In this document: positions 8,995 through 17,662 of the stretch, in pieces | Layout: each line of letters begins with the position of its first letter | Position numbering within the stretch: position 1 is the first letter of the stretch | DNA from: a virus | Length of the DNA stretch: 52,077 nucleotides | Reading direction: 5' to 3' (one strand) | Virus record (IMG/VR): IMGVR_UViG_3300047586_000137 | Coordinates: 1-52,077 of that record | Program-made: the position numbers and the translations under genes | Notes under the pieces: model-generated | The model's input: only the letters and a program-made list of their open reading frames with translations | Database searches by the model: none | Told to the model about the DNA's origin: nothing

Positions 8995-9344
8995 AGCGAA
9001 CGGAGGCGAATGTGTTTTTCTTCGGCAGGATTCACCGGGAGCTTGCCGACATGCGGCAATTGCTCGAACAAATTCACCATCAGGAGTTAGATGTCATGTC
9101 AAAGATCACCGATTGGGCGGCGAAGGAACAAACCGATCTGGCGGCCATCGCCGCCACCCTCAATGGCATAGTCGCGGGCATAACCGCCCTCGATACGCTC
9201 ATCACACAACTGGAAGCGACCGTGGTTTCCCCGACTCCCGAGGAACAGGCGGCCCTGGACGCGGTAACGGCCGCCTCCGATGCGTTGGTCGTTCAGGCCG
9301 CCGCCATCTCGACGGCTCCGCCGGCTGGCCCCGCGGCTCAGTAG
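8991..9344 (+). CDS. Small Ala-rich helical phage protein
   Basis: 117 residues if it starts at the GTG at 8991, which overlaps the previous stop. Alternatively 82 residues from ATG 9096, which has AGGAG at 9082-9086. The ATG form (MSKITDWAAKEQTDLAAI) resembles short phage proteins with an all-alpha, coiled-coil core followed by an Ala/Pro tail. The function is unknown; I favour the 9096 start on ribosome-site grounds. A strong hairpin lies just downstream. Confidence 0.6.
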   Translation: MKRTEANVFFFGRIHRELADMRQLLEQIHHQELDVMSKITDWAAKEQTDLAAIAATLNGIVAGITALDTLITQLEATVVSPTPEEQAALDAVTAASDALVVQAAAISTAPPAGPAAQ

Positions 9345-9359
9345 GGAAGCGTCTCTGAA

Positions 9360-9377
9360 GCGGGGCTTCGGCCCCGC
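9360..9377 (+). terminator. Stable UUCG-tetraloop hairpin
   Basis: GCGGGGC, TTCG, GCCCCGC: a perfect seven-pair stem closed by a C(UUCG)G tetraloop, one of the most stable RNA hairpins. It lies 15 bases after a stop codon. The following bases contain only scattered T, so it is an incomplete intrinsic terminator and could instead be an attenuator or mRNA-stabilising element. Confidence 0.65.
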
Positions 9378-9400
9378 ATCCTCATTCTGGAGTTTTATCG

Positions 9401-9655
9401 ATGCCATTTCCCCAAGAACCGGACTACTGCAACATGGAATGCCGCGAGATGCTGATCCGACTTTGCCAGCGTTATGACTCGCTAGAACGTTCCCTGATCG
9501 GCAACGGCCAGCCCGGCGAAATTGTCAAATTGCGGAATCGCATCGGGTCACTGGAAGATTTCCGCGCTTGGGTAAGAGGTGCCTTCTGGGCTATCGGCGG
9601 AGCGCTGACGCTAATTCTTACAGGGCTGGGAATACTCCTCGGCCGCAGGGGTTGA
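9401..9655 (+). CDS. Small XhlA-like membrane protein
   Basis: 84 residues. A polar N-terminal helix with three cysteines (YCNMECREMLIRLC) is followed by a heptad-like segment and one C-terminal membrane helix (about 62-80, AFWAIGGALTLILTGLGIL), ending in GRRG. This helix-then-membrane layout is that of XhlA-type lysis accessory proteins. A ribosome site (TGGAG) lies upstream. It is separated from the preceding cluster by a strong hairpin. Confidence 0.6.
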   Translation: MPFPQEPDYCNMECREMLIRLCQRYDSLERSLIGNGQPGEIVKLRNRIGSLEDFRAWVRGAFWAIGGALTLILTGLGILLGRRG

Positions 9656-9676
9656 GCCAACGAAAGCGGGTTACAC

Positions 9677-11812
9677 GTGAAACACATTCTCGCATTCATA
9701 TTCTGCGTAACTGCGTTCGCCCAGACGCTCGTCACCGTCACCGGCCCGATCAATACGCCGGAAGGCAACCCAGCGACCGGCACGCTCCAGATCACCAATC
9801 CGCCGGTGACTTGCGGCGCTATCGATCTGGAAAAAGCTACGATCACCATCAAGGTGGTGGCCGGCGTCTTCTCGCGCTCGCTCGCCCTCTATCCCATCGC
9901 GGACTGCGGCTCGGGCGGCTACGCCTACACGGTGATCTGGGTCGGGGCGGACGGCAACCGGCCCGGGAGTTATTGGGTCATCCACGCCAGCAGCTCGCCG
10001 GTCACCGTGGCAGCGATCAAGCAATCCACACCGCCACCGCAGGCCGTCACGATCCCCGTCACTGCGCTGCAGGTGGCCTCCGGCAATGATACCGACTGCT
10101 TAGTGGTGCACGGGAATGGCGTGGCGCCGGGGGCCTGCGGGCCAAAGGGAGATACCGGAGCGACCGGTGCTCAGGGGCCACAGGGTGCTGCTGGTGCGAC
10201 GGGCGCCGCCGGCGCGAAGGGTGACACCGGGGCGACCGGGGCGGCTGGTGCCCAGGGCTCACAGGGCATCCAAGGCGTAACTGGGGCAACGGGTGCCGCC
10301 GGCGCAACGGGAGCGCAAGGATCACAAGGCATTCAGGGCACCACTGGCGCTACTGGCTCGACTGGCGCTACCGGCGCAACGGGAGCGACTGGGCCCGGAG
10401 TCGCTTCGGGCGGCACGACCGGACAGATTCTCGCGAAGAAGTCCGACACGAGTTACGACACGAAATGGGAGGATGCGCCAACCGCGTCCGGCACCGTTAC
10501 CCATGCGGAGGGCGATCTTACGGCCACATATCTGCCCGTCGGGAATGGGGGCGGCGACGTCAAGAATTCCACGGCTTACATTGATTCTAATGGAGTCCTG
10601 CACACTTCCGGCGGCTTCCAGGAAGACGGGAGCGGCGGTACACAGATTACATTCACGGAAAGCGCCGTACCCACCGCGCCCAGCGCGAGCCAGGACGTTC
10701 TCTATTTCGATTCCACGGCGCATTTCTTGAAGGCGATCAATAGCTCTTCGACAGTGCTCTACTATCTGGCTGCTTCGGCCTTCGGAACCTCGGGCAATGG
10801 TGTCAAATGGAATGCGGATGGAACACTCGGAGACTTGGGCTATGTTCCGAGTTCCTTATCCGCCGCCAACACCTGGACGGCGAAACAGACATTTTCACCG
10901 GGCGGCACTGTGGCGGGCGTGAATGTGGGTTCACATGCTGGCGATCCTAGTGCGCCCGTAAATGGGGACGTCTGGTACAACTCCACAGGAAACGCTCTCA
11001 ATGCCCGGATCAATGGGGCTACGGTGGCCCTGGGAGCGGGCGGCGGCACTTCGGTTAACGTGAACGGTTCCTCGGTATCGAATCCCAACTTCAACGGTTC
11101 GACGCCGGCCTCCCAGAGCAACTACCTCAACGTCACGTTCCAGGTTTCCGGTTCCAGCGTGAGCGCCGAGATCCCCGACCCGAGCGTGACGTACCAGACG
11201 CTGGCGAATCTGGACACGACAACCACGCTCGGCACATCCGACACGAAATATCCAAGCCAGAAGGCAGTCAAGACCTATGTGGATACCGCAATGGTGGCTG
11301 CAGGCTCGCCGGTGGGCACGGCAAGTGGGAGCCTCACGTTCACTGGCCTGCCCGACATGGGATGCGCGGATCAGACCTTCGCCTTTACGGGGATCACCGC
11401 AGCCACGCAGATCAGCCCTGGCTGGCCCTCCACGCTACCAGCGGGGATCACTGGGAATATGTGGGCTAGTGCAACCGACACTGTGAAGGTACGTCTCTGC
11501 AATTCTTCCGGCGCCGCGGCAACGTTCGGTGCCTTGACGTACGTGGCCAAGATCGCAAATTACTACTTGACCGCGAGCGCGTCGCCTTCTTACGGGGCCA
11601 TCGCAGACGGCGCGTGCGCGTCCCAGAACATCACATTGACCGGGACGACCGCGGGTGATCCGGTGGTGGCTGGTGCACCTGCGGCGCTTGCGGCTGGATT
11701 GCGCGTTGACATGGTGGCCTCTGCGACAAACACGGTGGCCGCGCGGGTCTGCAACTGGAGCGGCGCGAGCGCCACGCCGAGCGGGACTTTCGTGGCGATG
11801 ATCGCCAAATAG
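9677..11812 (+). CDS. Exported collagen-like fibre protein
   Basis: 711 residues, GTG start. The N-terminus is a Sec signal peptide ([15 protein letters not shown], then Q). A beta-rich domain (20-150) precedes a collagen-like run of about 29 Gly-X-Y triplets (155-241, e.g. [16 protein letters not shown]). The middle has typical phage-fibre segments ([30 protein letters not shown]). The last ~150 residues are two diverged copies of a ~75-residue domain, each with a conserved Cys pair that could form disulfides once exported. The combination of a fibre sequence and an export signal is unusual. The gene begins the signal-peptide cassette running to 22351. It may be a secreted adhesin or a fibre assembled outside the cytoplasm. 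Confidence 0.8.
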   Translation: MKHILAFIFCVTAFAQTLVTVTGPINTPEGNPATGTLQITNPPVTCGAIDLEKATITIKVVAGVFSRSLALYPIADCGSGGYAYTVIWVGADGNRPGSYWVIHASSSPVTVAAIKQSTPPPQAVTIPVTALQVASGNDTDCLVVHGNGVAPGACGPKGDTGATGAQGPQGAAGATGAAGAKGDTGATGAAGAQGSQGIQGVTGATGAAGATGAQGSQGIQGTTGATGSTGATGATGATGPGVASGGTTGQILAKKSDTSYDTKWEDAPTASGTVTHAEGDLTATYLPVGNGGGDVKNSTAYIDSNGVLHTSGGFQEDGSGGTQITFTESAVPTAPSASQDVLYFDSTAHFLKAINSSSTVLYYLAASAFGTSGNGVKWNADGTLGDLGYVPSSLSAANTWTAKQTFSPGGTVAGVNVGSHAGDPSAPVNGDVWYNSTGNALNARINGATVALGAGGGTSVNVNGSSVSNPNFNGSTPASQSNYLNVTFQVSGSSVSAEIPDPSVTYQTLANLDTTTTLGTSDTKYPSQKAVKTYVDTAMVAAGSPVGTASGSLTFTGLPDMGCADQTFAFTGITAATQISPGWPSTLPAGITGNMWASATDTVKVRLCNSSGAAATFGALTYVAKIANYYLTASASPSYGAIADGACASQNITLTGTTAGDPVVAGAPAALAAGLRVDMVASATNTVAARVCNWSGASATPSGTFVAMIAK
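10139..10399 (+). repeat. Collagen-like triplet repeat
   Basis: A nine-base-periodic repeat encoding about 29 consecutive Gly-X-Y triplets, dominated by GAT, GAQ, GAA, GSQ and GIQ. It contains larger near-repeats such as [10 protein letters not shown], which occurs twice. This repeat is liable to length change by slippage or recombination. Confidence 0.9.
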
Positions 11813-11821
11813 GAGTACATC

Positions 11822-12544
11822 ATGAAGCGTCTGATTCTCTTTCTCGCTTGCGCGTCGGCGTGGTGCCAGAACCCGGTTGTTCGCGAACTCGGTTGTGCGC
11901 CAGCCACGGCCTCAGGGACGACCTATGCCTGCAGCATCGCGGTGGCGCCGGGCGCATACTCCACCAATGTCAAATATTGGTTCGTGGCCGACGTCGCGAA
12001 CACCGGCGCAGCAACGATCAATTTCAACTCGCTCGGGGCGAAGACCATCAAGAAACCGCACGGAGCTATCACCACGGACCTGATTGCAGGAGACCTCCTG
12101 GCCGGGCAATACGTCTTGCTCGCCTACGACGGGACCAACATGCAAGTCCTGACCCAACTGGGCGGCGGCGGAAGACGCGCGTTCGGTTATAGCTTCTATG
12201 GCGGCGCGACTCCGCTGACGACTTCAACCGTCGGCTATCTAACCGTGCCATTCGCCTGTACGCTCGCGGCCTGGAACATCTCAGTTTCGCCGGCAGACAC
12301 GGCGACCATCGACATCTGGCAACTTGGCACGGGGACGGCCATCCCGACGGTGAGCAATACGATCACGGCCTCGGCAGTGCCCGCCATCACCACAGGGACG
12401 ACGGTTCATTCGACCACAATGACCAGTTGGGCGACAACGCATGGTGGGTTGCTGGTCGCGGCGAATGATGTCTTCGGAATCAACATCAAAACAATCGGAG
12501 GGACTGCCGCTTTCCTTAACCTGACGGTGGAGTGCGATCAATAG
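11822..12544 (+). CDS. Exported fibre-like beta protein
   Basis: 240 residues. The signal sequence MKRLILFLACASAWC is followed by Q. Because the last residue is Cys, a lipoprotein or non-standard cleavage is an alternative. Residues 45-115 (TGAATINFNSLGAKTIKK; YVLLAYDGTNMQVLTQLG) match a beta-strand pattern frequent in phage fibres and appendage proteins. The C-terminal half is Thr/Ala-rich beta structure. The ribosome site overlaps the previous stop region (TAGGAG), an arrangement repeated almost exactly before the next gene. Confidence 0.7.
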   Translation: MKRLILFLACASAWCQNPVVRELGCAPATASGTTYACSIAVAPGAYSTNVKYWFVADVANTGAATINFNSLGAKTIKKPHGAITTDLIAGDLLAGQYVLLAYDGTNMQVLTQLGGGGRRAFGYSFYGGATPLTTSTVGYLTVPFACTLAAWNISVSPADTATIDIWQLGTGTAIPTVSNTITASAVPAITTGTTVHSTTMTSWATTHGGLLVAANDVFGINIKTIGGTAAFLNLTVECDQ

Positions 12545-12555
12545 GAGTTATCACA

Positions 12556-13056
12556 ATGAAACGACTGATTCTGCTTTCTCTTCTCATTGCCCCCGTTTTC
12601 GGTCAGGGCATCGTGCGCTGGGCGGCGACAACCGGCGACATGACGCTCTCCGCCGCCACGACCGTAACCATTCAGCAGCCCGCCAGCAGCACCCAGAACA
12701 TCAACCTCGATGAGGCGGTCGTGTACTGCTCGGTGGCGTGCACCGTGACGCAGGCGGCCAATGGGACTGCGGCAACGAGCACTGCCGGGACCGTGACGCC
12801 GATCCTGCCGACGCCTCTCGCCACCGTGGTACCGGTCACCTTCTGGACGACTTCGAACGTCGGCACAGGCACGGCACAGGGCGGCGCGGTCCACATCCCA
12901 GCGGGTTCGACAGTGACATTCTGCCTCAGTGCTTTCTGTGGGGCAACTGCGGACGTTGATCTCTTGCCGCGCAGCACGGGCAGCAACTATTCAATCTCGA
13001 TTGCTTCGATGAGCGGCACAGCGAACATCACGGTGTATGGCCGCGCGAGGTTATAA
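12556..13056 (+). CDS. Exported small beta-rich protein
   Basis: 166 residues from ATG 12556. The start has GGAG eight bases upstream (TAGGAGTTATCACA) and opens a signal peptide (MKRLILLSLLIAPVFG, then Q), so the longer GTG form is rejected. The mature part is beta-rich, with two close Cys pairs (YCSVAC; FCLSAFC) suited to disulfides. No family is recognised. Its signal peptide is nearly a copy of the preceding gene's at both DNA and protein level, suggesting duplication or shuffling of the 5' unit. Confidence 0.7.
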   Translation: MKRLILLSLLIAPVFGQGIVRWAATTGDMTLSAATTVTIQQPASSTQNINLDEAVVYCSVACTVTQAANGTAATSTAGTVTPILPTPLATVVPVTFWTTSNVGTGTAQGGAVHIPAGSTVTFCLSAFCGATADVDLLPRSTGSNYSISIASMSGTANITVYGRARL

Positions 13057-13059
13057 GTC

Positions 13060-14277
13060 ATGAAACCACTTCTCGTTCTACTCTTTGCGGTGCTCGCGCT
13101 TTCGGCCCAGGCACCTATGGGCCGGCAGATCGTCGCGGCCGGCGGCGGCGGCGGCTCCGGCGACAATACGGCCGCCTATCTCATCGGATCGGCCGATGGT
13201 ACTCTAACCAACGCGATCAACCTGGGCCTGCTAAATACGGGACTGCTGAAAATCACAGTTACGGGGCAGGCGGCCACAGTGGGCAATGCTTCAGCGGGAA
13301 CGGACTTTCAGGCGGTCATCAGTGGTGCGCCTGGGACGTGGCCGTCCTTCGGCGGGGCAGCCTTGCTCAGCATCGGCACCATGGCCGGAACGGTGGCGGC
13401 GGGTGACGATTCGCGGCTCACGAATGCACGCGCACCAACCGGTTCCGCCGGCGGTGCCCTCACTGGGACGTACCCGAACCCTACCATTGCAAGTGGCGCG
13501 GCCATCCCCAACGCCTCCCTTTCCACCGGCTATCTGTCCATGACCAAGACGGTCGGTACGGGCGGAGTTACTCAATACTTGCTGGTCAAGATCGATTCGG
13601 CTACGCCAGCCGATGCAGTCGTACTAGCAGCTACTAGCGACGTGGGAATCCTTGGGGTTGCAACCTCCACCCAATCGGCCGCGGCCACGGTGGAAGTGGC
13701 AACGCGAGGCATCGTCAACTGCGTCGCGGACAATGGAACCACAATCGGGCATGTTCTCGGGGTAGGGACTTCTACGGCTGGCAGATGCAAGGACCTCGGA
13801 ACCGCCGCAATGGGTTCCGTGGATCTTGCCCTGCAAGTGGTGGGGCGCGCACTGACGGCAGTCTCGGGCGGTTCTAACGTCTCAGTGCAGTTGTTTGGGC
13901 CGGGGCATTATGGGACGCAGGTCGTGGCAGGCGATTTGCCCTATGTCCCCGTCCTTGTCTCAAGCGGCGCTGGACCGATTGCCGATCCAGGAGGCGTCTC
14001 GTACATCCAGACCAATAACTACACCGGGGTTCTTACTTTCAACGCTCCGGCTGGTGTTGCCGGAATGCAGCGCTGTTACCGGAACGCAACCACGCGAATC
14101 GGGATTATTACCGTGCAAATGGCATCCTCGAACTATGTTGACATGAATGGTGCGAATGGCAGTAGCGCGGGTACCCTAGTTTCTAGTGGGGCACTTGGAG
14201 ATCAGATATGCATAATTTCCGATGCTGCAAACCATTGGTATGTTATGTCATCGGCTGGTTCATGGACGAACAACTAA
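13060..14277 (+). CDS. Exported tail-fibre-like protein
   Basis: 405 residues. Signal peptide MKPLLVLLFAVLALSA then Q. The mature start is Gly-rich (AAGGGGGSGDN). Residues around 105-145 carry classic phage-fibre wording: DDSRLTNARAPTGSAGGAL followed by TGTYPNPTI. The central part (TPADAVVLAATSDVGILGVA) resembles domains seen in phage structural proteins. The C-terminus has a Cys pair and aromatic residues. Strong fibre resemblance combined with an export signal makes it a key member of the cassette. Confidence 0.75.
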   Translation: MKPLLVLLFAVLALSAQAPMGRQIVAAGGGGGSGDNTAAYLIGSADGTLTNAINLGLLNTGLLKITVTGQAATVGNASAGTDFQAVISGAPGTWPSFGGAALLSIGTMAGTVAAGDDSRLTNARAPTGSAGGALTGTYPNPTIASGAAIPNASLSTGYLSMTKTVGTGGVTQYLLVKIDSATPADAVVLAATSDVGILGVATSTQSAAATVEVATRGIVNCVADNGTTIGHVLGVGTSTAGRCKDLGTAAMGSVDLALQVVGRALTAVSGGSNVSVQLFGPGHYGTQVVAGDLPYVPVLVSSGAGPIADPGGVSYIQTNNYTGVLTFNAPAGVAGMQRCYRNATTRIGIITVQMASSNYVDMNGANGSSAGTLVSSGALGDQICIISDAANHWYVMSSAGSWTNN

Positions 14278-14278
14278 C

Positions 14279-16006
14279 ATGAAATACATCCTACTGACCC
14301 TCGCTTTGTTGCTTTCTGTTTGCCTGTTGGCACAAATCATATCTCCCGTAGCAACTAAATCTCCGTTCACCTATTATGTGAATACCTCTACGGGCAATGA
14401 TACGTACCTGGGTAAGTCCCCTTCCACGGCTTGGGCAACTACGACAAAAGCAGATACCGTTGCTCTCACCGGTAGCCAGTCCGTTGGTTATAGCACCGGA
14501 GGGTCTTACACGGTGTATCGTACCGGCCCGTACACTCCATACATTGTTGATGACTTCACCGGAACAAACGGCACGGCCCTTACCGCCCATACTGCTAATC
14601 TCGGAGGATCGTGGACCGCCGCCAGTGGCGTCACGTGGATAGAATCCAACACGGCGCAGTGGCACAGCGGGCTGGGGTTTCAAGTAATTGACACAGGTCA
14701 CGCCGACGAAGATATTACAGCAACATTTATTCAGGGAACTGCCAGCAGCGGCGCGATAGTGTTCCGCTATACTTCAACAAGTAATTTCTGGTATTTGTTG
14801 ATGAATTACAATCAGAACTATTTCAGCATATACAAGGACGCTGCTACCGTAATCACAGACATGGGCGATACTCCGCTAACGGGGGGCTCCTACCCGGCTA
14901 CTTATACTGCACATATTCGACTTATTGGGAATCAAATTCACTGCGATGTCTCATTGAGTGGAGTTCTTGCTGCTGAGGTGGATGTGAACGATTCATTTAA
15001 CGCGACCGCCACTAAAGTCGGCATGAGGGCGGGTGGCGCGGGGCAGGCAATCGACACGTTGCGGGTTACCGCACTGCCGCTTTCATATAGGGCTCCCGCA
15101 ACGCTGATGTCGGCCATTTCGGCGACAAACGCTTCCACGCCGCTTACATTGGCCACGTACGATGGATCGGGGCAAGTGGTTCATCCCAGTGTCGTTCATT
15201 TCGCCAGTCCGTGGAATGGTTATAGCTATTGGATGGTCGCAACCCCGTTTCCCAGTAGCAATGCGGCCTATGAAAATCCGTCTCTCTGGGTAAGCAATGA
15301 TAACTCGACGTGGATTGTCCCACCCGGTGTAACAAACCCCATTGTGGCCGCCCCTGGCGGGGGATACATCAACAATGATCCAGATTTACTGTTGGGTCCA
15401 GATGGACTATTGTACCTATTCTGGGGAACTTATGATGCAACTGGCTCCCCAATGGTGGATATTTATTACATTACCAGTTCAGATGGCGTGAATTGGTCTG
15501 GCAGCACATCCATAATGTCTTCAGCCACCAATACCATTATGTCTCCGACGATAGTTTGGCATGCCGGGATGTGGTATATGTGGGTTATCTCCAACACTGG
15601 CGGCAATTTCGACGGCTACCCATTGCTTTACACTGGAATAAACCTAGGCTCACTGACCGGGCCAATTATCTGCCCGATTGATACTAGATACTATTTAACT
15701 ACCGTAGCGAGTCCCTGGCACTTGGAGGTGCGGTGGAACCCTAGCGGTGGTTTTTTTGATATGGTCTATGTGGCCCTGAATGCCCCAGCGGGATTGTATT
15801 GGCTTCGCAGTTACGACGGGGTGAATTGGGCCATGGTGGGCACCACCCCATTCTTGACAAAGGGAACTACGGGGCATTTCGACGCCACAGAGCTTTACCG
15901 TTCTACTTTCCAACCGAATGGATCAAACTATGATTTGTGGTATTCCGCCGAAGCCGCAACTGGTTACTGGGAAGTTGGATACACTCTCGTGACGATAACA
16001 CCATGA
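14279..16006 (+). CDS. Exported lectin-like plus beta-propeller (GH43/sialidase-like) protein
   Basis: 575 residues from ATG 14279, one base after the previous stop; this start begins the signal peptide (MKYILLTLALLLSVCLLA then Q), so longer forms are rejected. The mature start (YYVNTSTGND) is the usual opening of beta-helix depolymerases but is cut short. It is followed by a concanavalin-A/LamG-like region (about 75-265). A five-bladed-propeller-like region comes next, with HPSVVHF, YWMVATPFP and NNDPDLLLGPDGLLYLFWG, resembling glycosidase-type propellers found in phage depolymerases. It probably binds or cuts surface polysaccharide. The DNA is visibly more AT-rich than the head genes. Confidence 0.7.
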   Translation: MKYILLTLALLLSVCLLAQIISPVATKSPFTYYVNTSTGNDTYLGKSPSTAWATTTKADTVALTGSQSVGYSTGGSYTVYRTGPYTPYIVDDFTGTNGTALTAHTANLGGSWTAASGVTWIESNTAQWHSGLGFQVIDTGHADEDITATFIQGTASSGAIVFRYTSTSNFWYLLMNYNQNYFSIYKDAATVITDMGDTPLTGGSYPATYTAHIRLIGNQIHCDVSLSGVLAAEVDVNDSFNATATKVGMRAGGAGQAIDTLRVTALPLSYRAPATLMSAISATNASTPLTLATYDGSGQVVHPSVVHFASPWNGYSYWMVATPFPSSNAAYENPSLWVSNDNSTWIVPPGVTNPIVAAPGGGYINNDPDLLLGPDGLLYLFWGTYDATGSPMVDIYYITSSDGVNWSGSTSIMSSATNTIMSPTIVWHAGMWYMWVISNTGGNFDGYPLLYTGINLGSLTGPIICPIDTRYYLTTVASPWHLEVRWNPSGGFFDMVYVALNAPAGLYWLRSYDGVNWAMVGTTPFLTKGTTGHFDATELYRSTFQPNGSNYDLWYSAEAATGYWEVGYTLVTITP

Positions 16007-16089
16007 AACACGTTCTCTCTCTTCTCTTCCTCGCCCTGCTCTCGACGCCCGCGTGGGGAACGAAAGTCATTAACAAACTGGAGTTGACC
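16003..16089 (+). pseudogene. Relic in-frame signal peptide upstream of the beta-helix gene
   Basis: ATG 16003 overlaps the previous stop and opens a 29-codon stretch coding a good signal peptide (MKHVLSLLFLALLSTPAWG). It runs in frame into a second complete signal peptide at ATG 16090. No ribosome site precedes 16003, whereas GGAG precedes 16090. It looks like the 5' end of a former cassette gene left behind when another gene was inserted at its signal-peptide region. Confidence 0.6.
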
Positions 16090-17661
16090 ATGAAACAAGT
16101 ATTTCGGCTTTTCCTGGCCGCCGTTTTTGTCGCAGCACTGAGTTGGGCCGCTCTTCCGACTAAGGTAGTTTGGGAAGTTCGAACTACTGGTGCCGATACG
16201 AACGGCGGAGGGTATCTATCGACCGGCACGGACATGAGTCAGTACGACAACAAGAATGCTGCGTCTTGTACGTCCTGCCAGAGTGCGACGATAAATATCA
16301 GCACGACCGACGCAGTTGCAGCCGGAACTACGACGATTGTGAGTGCTACGGGCAATTTCAGCAGTGCCTTGGTGGGCAACGTGATCTATCTGGCCGGCGG
16401 GACTGGTACGTTGACCGGCGACTGGTACTATGTTTCAGTGGTCACTAATAGTACGACTATTACTGTTGATCGCACGGTGGCAACTGGAACTGGCATTACC
16501 ATGAACATCGGTGGAGCGCTACTGACGATCTCACAAGGATTAGCACTTATGACTCAAAGTAGCGATGTCTGGGTCAAGACCGGCACAGGTTACTCAATTT
16601 CGGTTGGGTTAACAATCCCAGGTGGTGTGAATGACGATAGCAGCAAAGCGCCCAATCTGCTACTTGGCTACACGTCTACGCGCGGCGACAATGGTAGGCC
16701 CGTTATCTCTACCACGAGTGCAATCACAATGCTTACGATTGCGATGTACAACGTAGTTGTGGCGAACTTCACACTAAATGCCGGGCAGACAGCCACAACG
16801 GGTGTATCTACGAGCGTGAATGGGAAACGTGGCACGCGCATCTTTAACATCCTGTGCCAGAACGGTTTTGTTACTTATGGGATATACACTGCCAATGGGG
16901 GTTCTGTCTACAATTCGAGAGTAACCGCCATGAAGTCTGGCGCTACGGCTGGTGTGTACTATGGTGGCCCAGTTTTCAATACTATCGTAGATGGTAGCTT
17001 AGGTACAGTCCCAGGATTCAAGCCGATATATTCCGATCCGGCCGAGATCTGCGTTGGGTGCATTGCTTATAACAATGGCGGTGCGGGTTTTGACATGACA
17101 GACGGCAACGGCGGATTGACGACCTATACCCTGGAGTCTTGTGTTGCCTACGGAAACGGAAGCGACGGGATTAAGAATACCAACGCTTACTACAATCTGA
17201 TTGTTAGAAATTGTGCCTTGATTAAAAACACTGGCTATGGCATCAACAACGGAGTCGTTGAGCCCAGTTTTGCTTTGCCTTTCCTGGATTATAATGCTTA
17301 CGGTTCAGGTGCGATGGCCAATACTCTAGGCGCGCTTCACTATGTGCCCCAGGGCGCACATGACGTAACGGGCGTATCGGCAGATCCATTCGTGGCGGCT
17401 GCCAGTCTGAACTTCGCCCTCAACACAAGCAACCCCGGTGGTGCACAGTTGGCAGCATTGGGATTCCCTGGACAATTGATTGCCGGGGGTACTGGCTACA
17501 GAGACATCGGCGCGGTTCAGCACGCCTGCCCAGGCGAATCATCGTCAGCGGGCTATCCTGGGACGTTGTTAGCTGGTGGCGCTGGATTCCTTAGCATCGG
17601 TGCACTTCAGCCACAGTGCCTTGCTGCCATCGGTGTGTTTATGACTCCGATCATTATGTAA
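16090..17661 (+). CDS. Exported parallel beta-helix protein
   Basis: 523 residues from ATG 16090 (GGAG at 16080-16083). Signal peptide MKQVFRLFLAAVFVAALSWA. Residues after about 170 show the irregular Asn/Gly-rich pattern of right-handed beta-helix proteins (VGCIAYNNGGAGFDMTDGNG; YGNGSDGIKNTNAYYNLIV), as in pectate lyases and phage tailspikes. The C-terminal part has two related segments (GFPGQLIAGGTGYRDIGAVQ; GYPGTLLAGGAGFLSIGALQ). It is probably an exported polysaccharide-binding or degrading protein; no catalytic residues can be assigned. AT-rich relative to the structural genes. Confidence 0.7.
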   Translation: MKQVFRLFLAAVFVAALSWAALPTKVVWEVRTTGADTNGGGYLSTGTDMSQYDNKNAASCTSCQSATINISTTDAVAAGTTTIVSATGNFSSALVGNVIYLAGGTGTLTGDWYYVSVVTNSTTITVDRTVATGTGITMNIGGALLTISQGLALMTQSSDVWVKTGTGYSISVGLTIPGGVNDDSSKAPNLLLGYTSTRGDNGRPVISTTSAITMLTIAMYNVVVANFTLNAGQTATTGVSTSVNGKRGTRIFNILCQNGFVTYGIYTANGGSVYNSRVTAMKSGATAGVYYGGPVFNTIVDGSLGTVPGFKPIYSDPAEICVGCIAYNNGGAGFDMTDGNGGLTTYTLESCVAYGNGSDGIKNTNAYYNLIVRNCALIKNTGYGINNGVVEPSFALPFLDYNAYGSGAMANTLGALHYVPQGAHDVTGVSADPFVAAASLNFALNTSNPGGAQLAALGFPGQLIAGGTGYRDIGAVQHACPGESSSAGYPGTLLAGGAGFLSIGALQPQCLAAIGVFMTPIIM

Positions 17662-17662
17662 T

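Noticed and set aside
9360-9377. Complete intrinsic terminator
   Set aside because: The hairpin is strong, but no run of T follows, so I list it only as a possible terminator or stabiliser.
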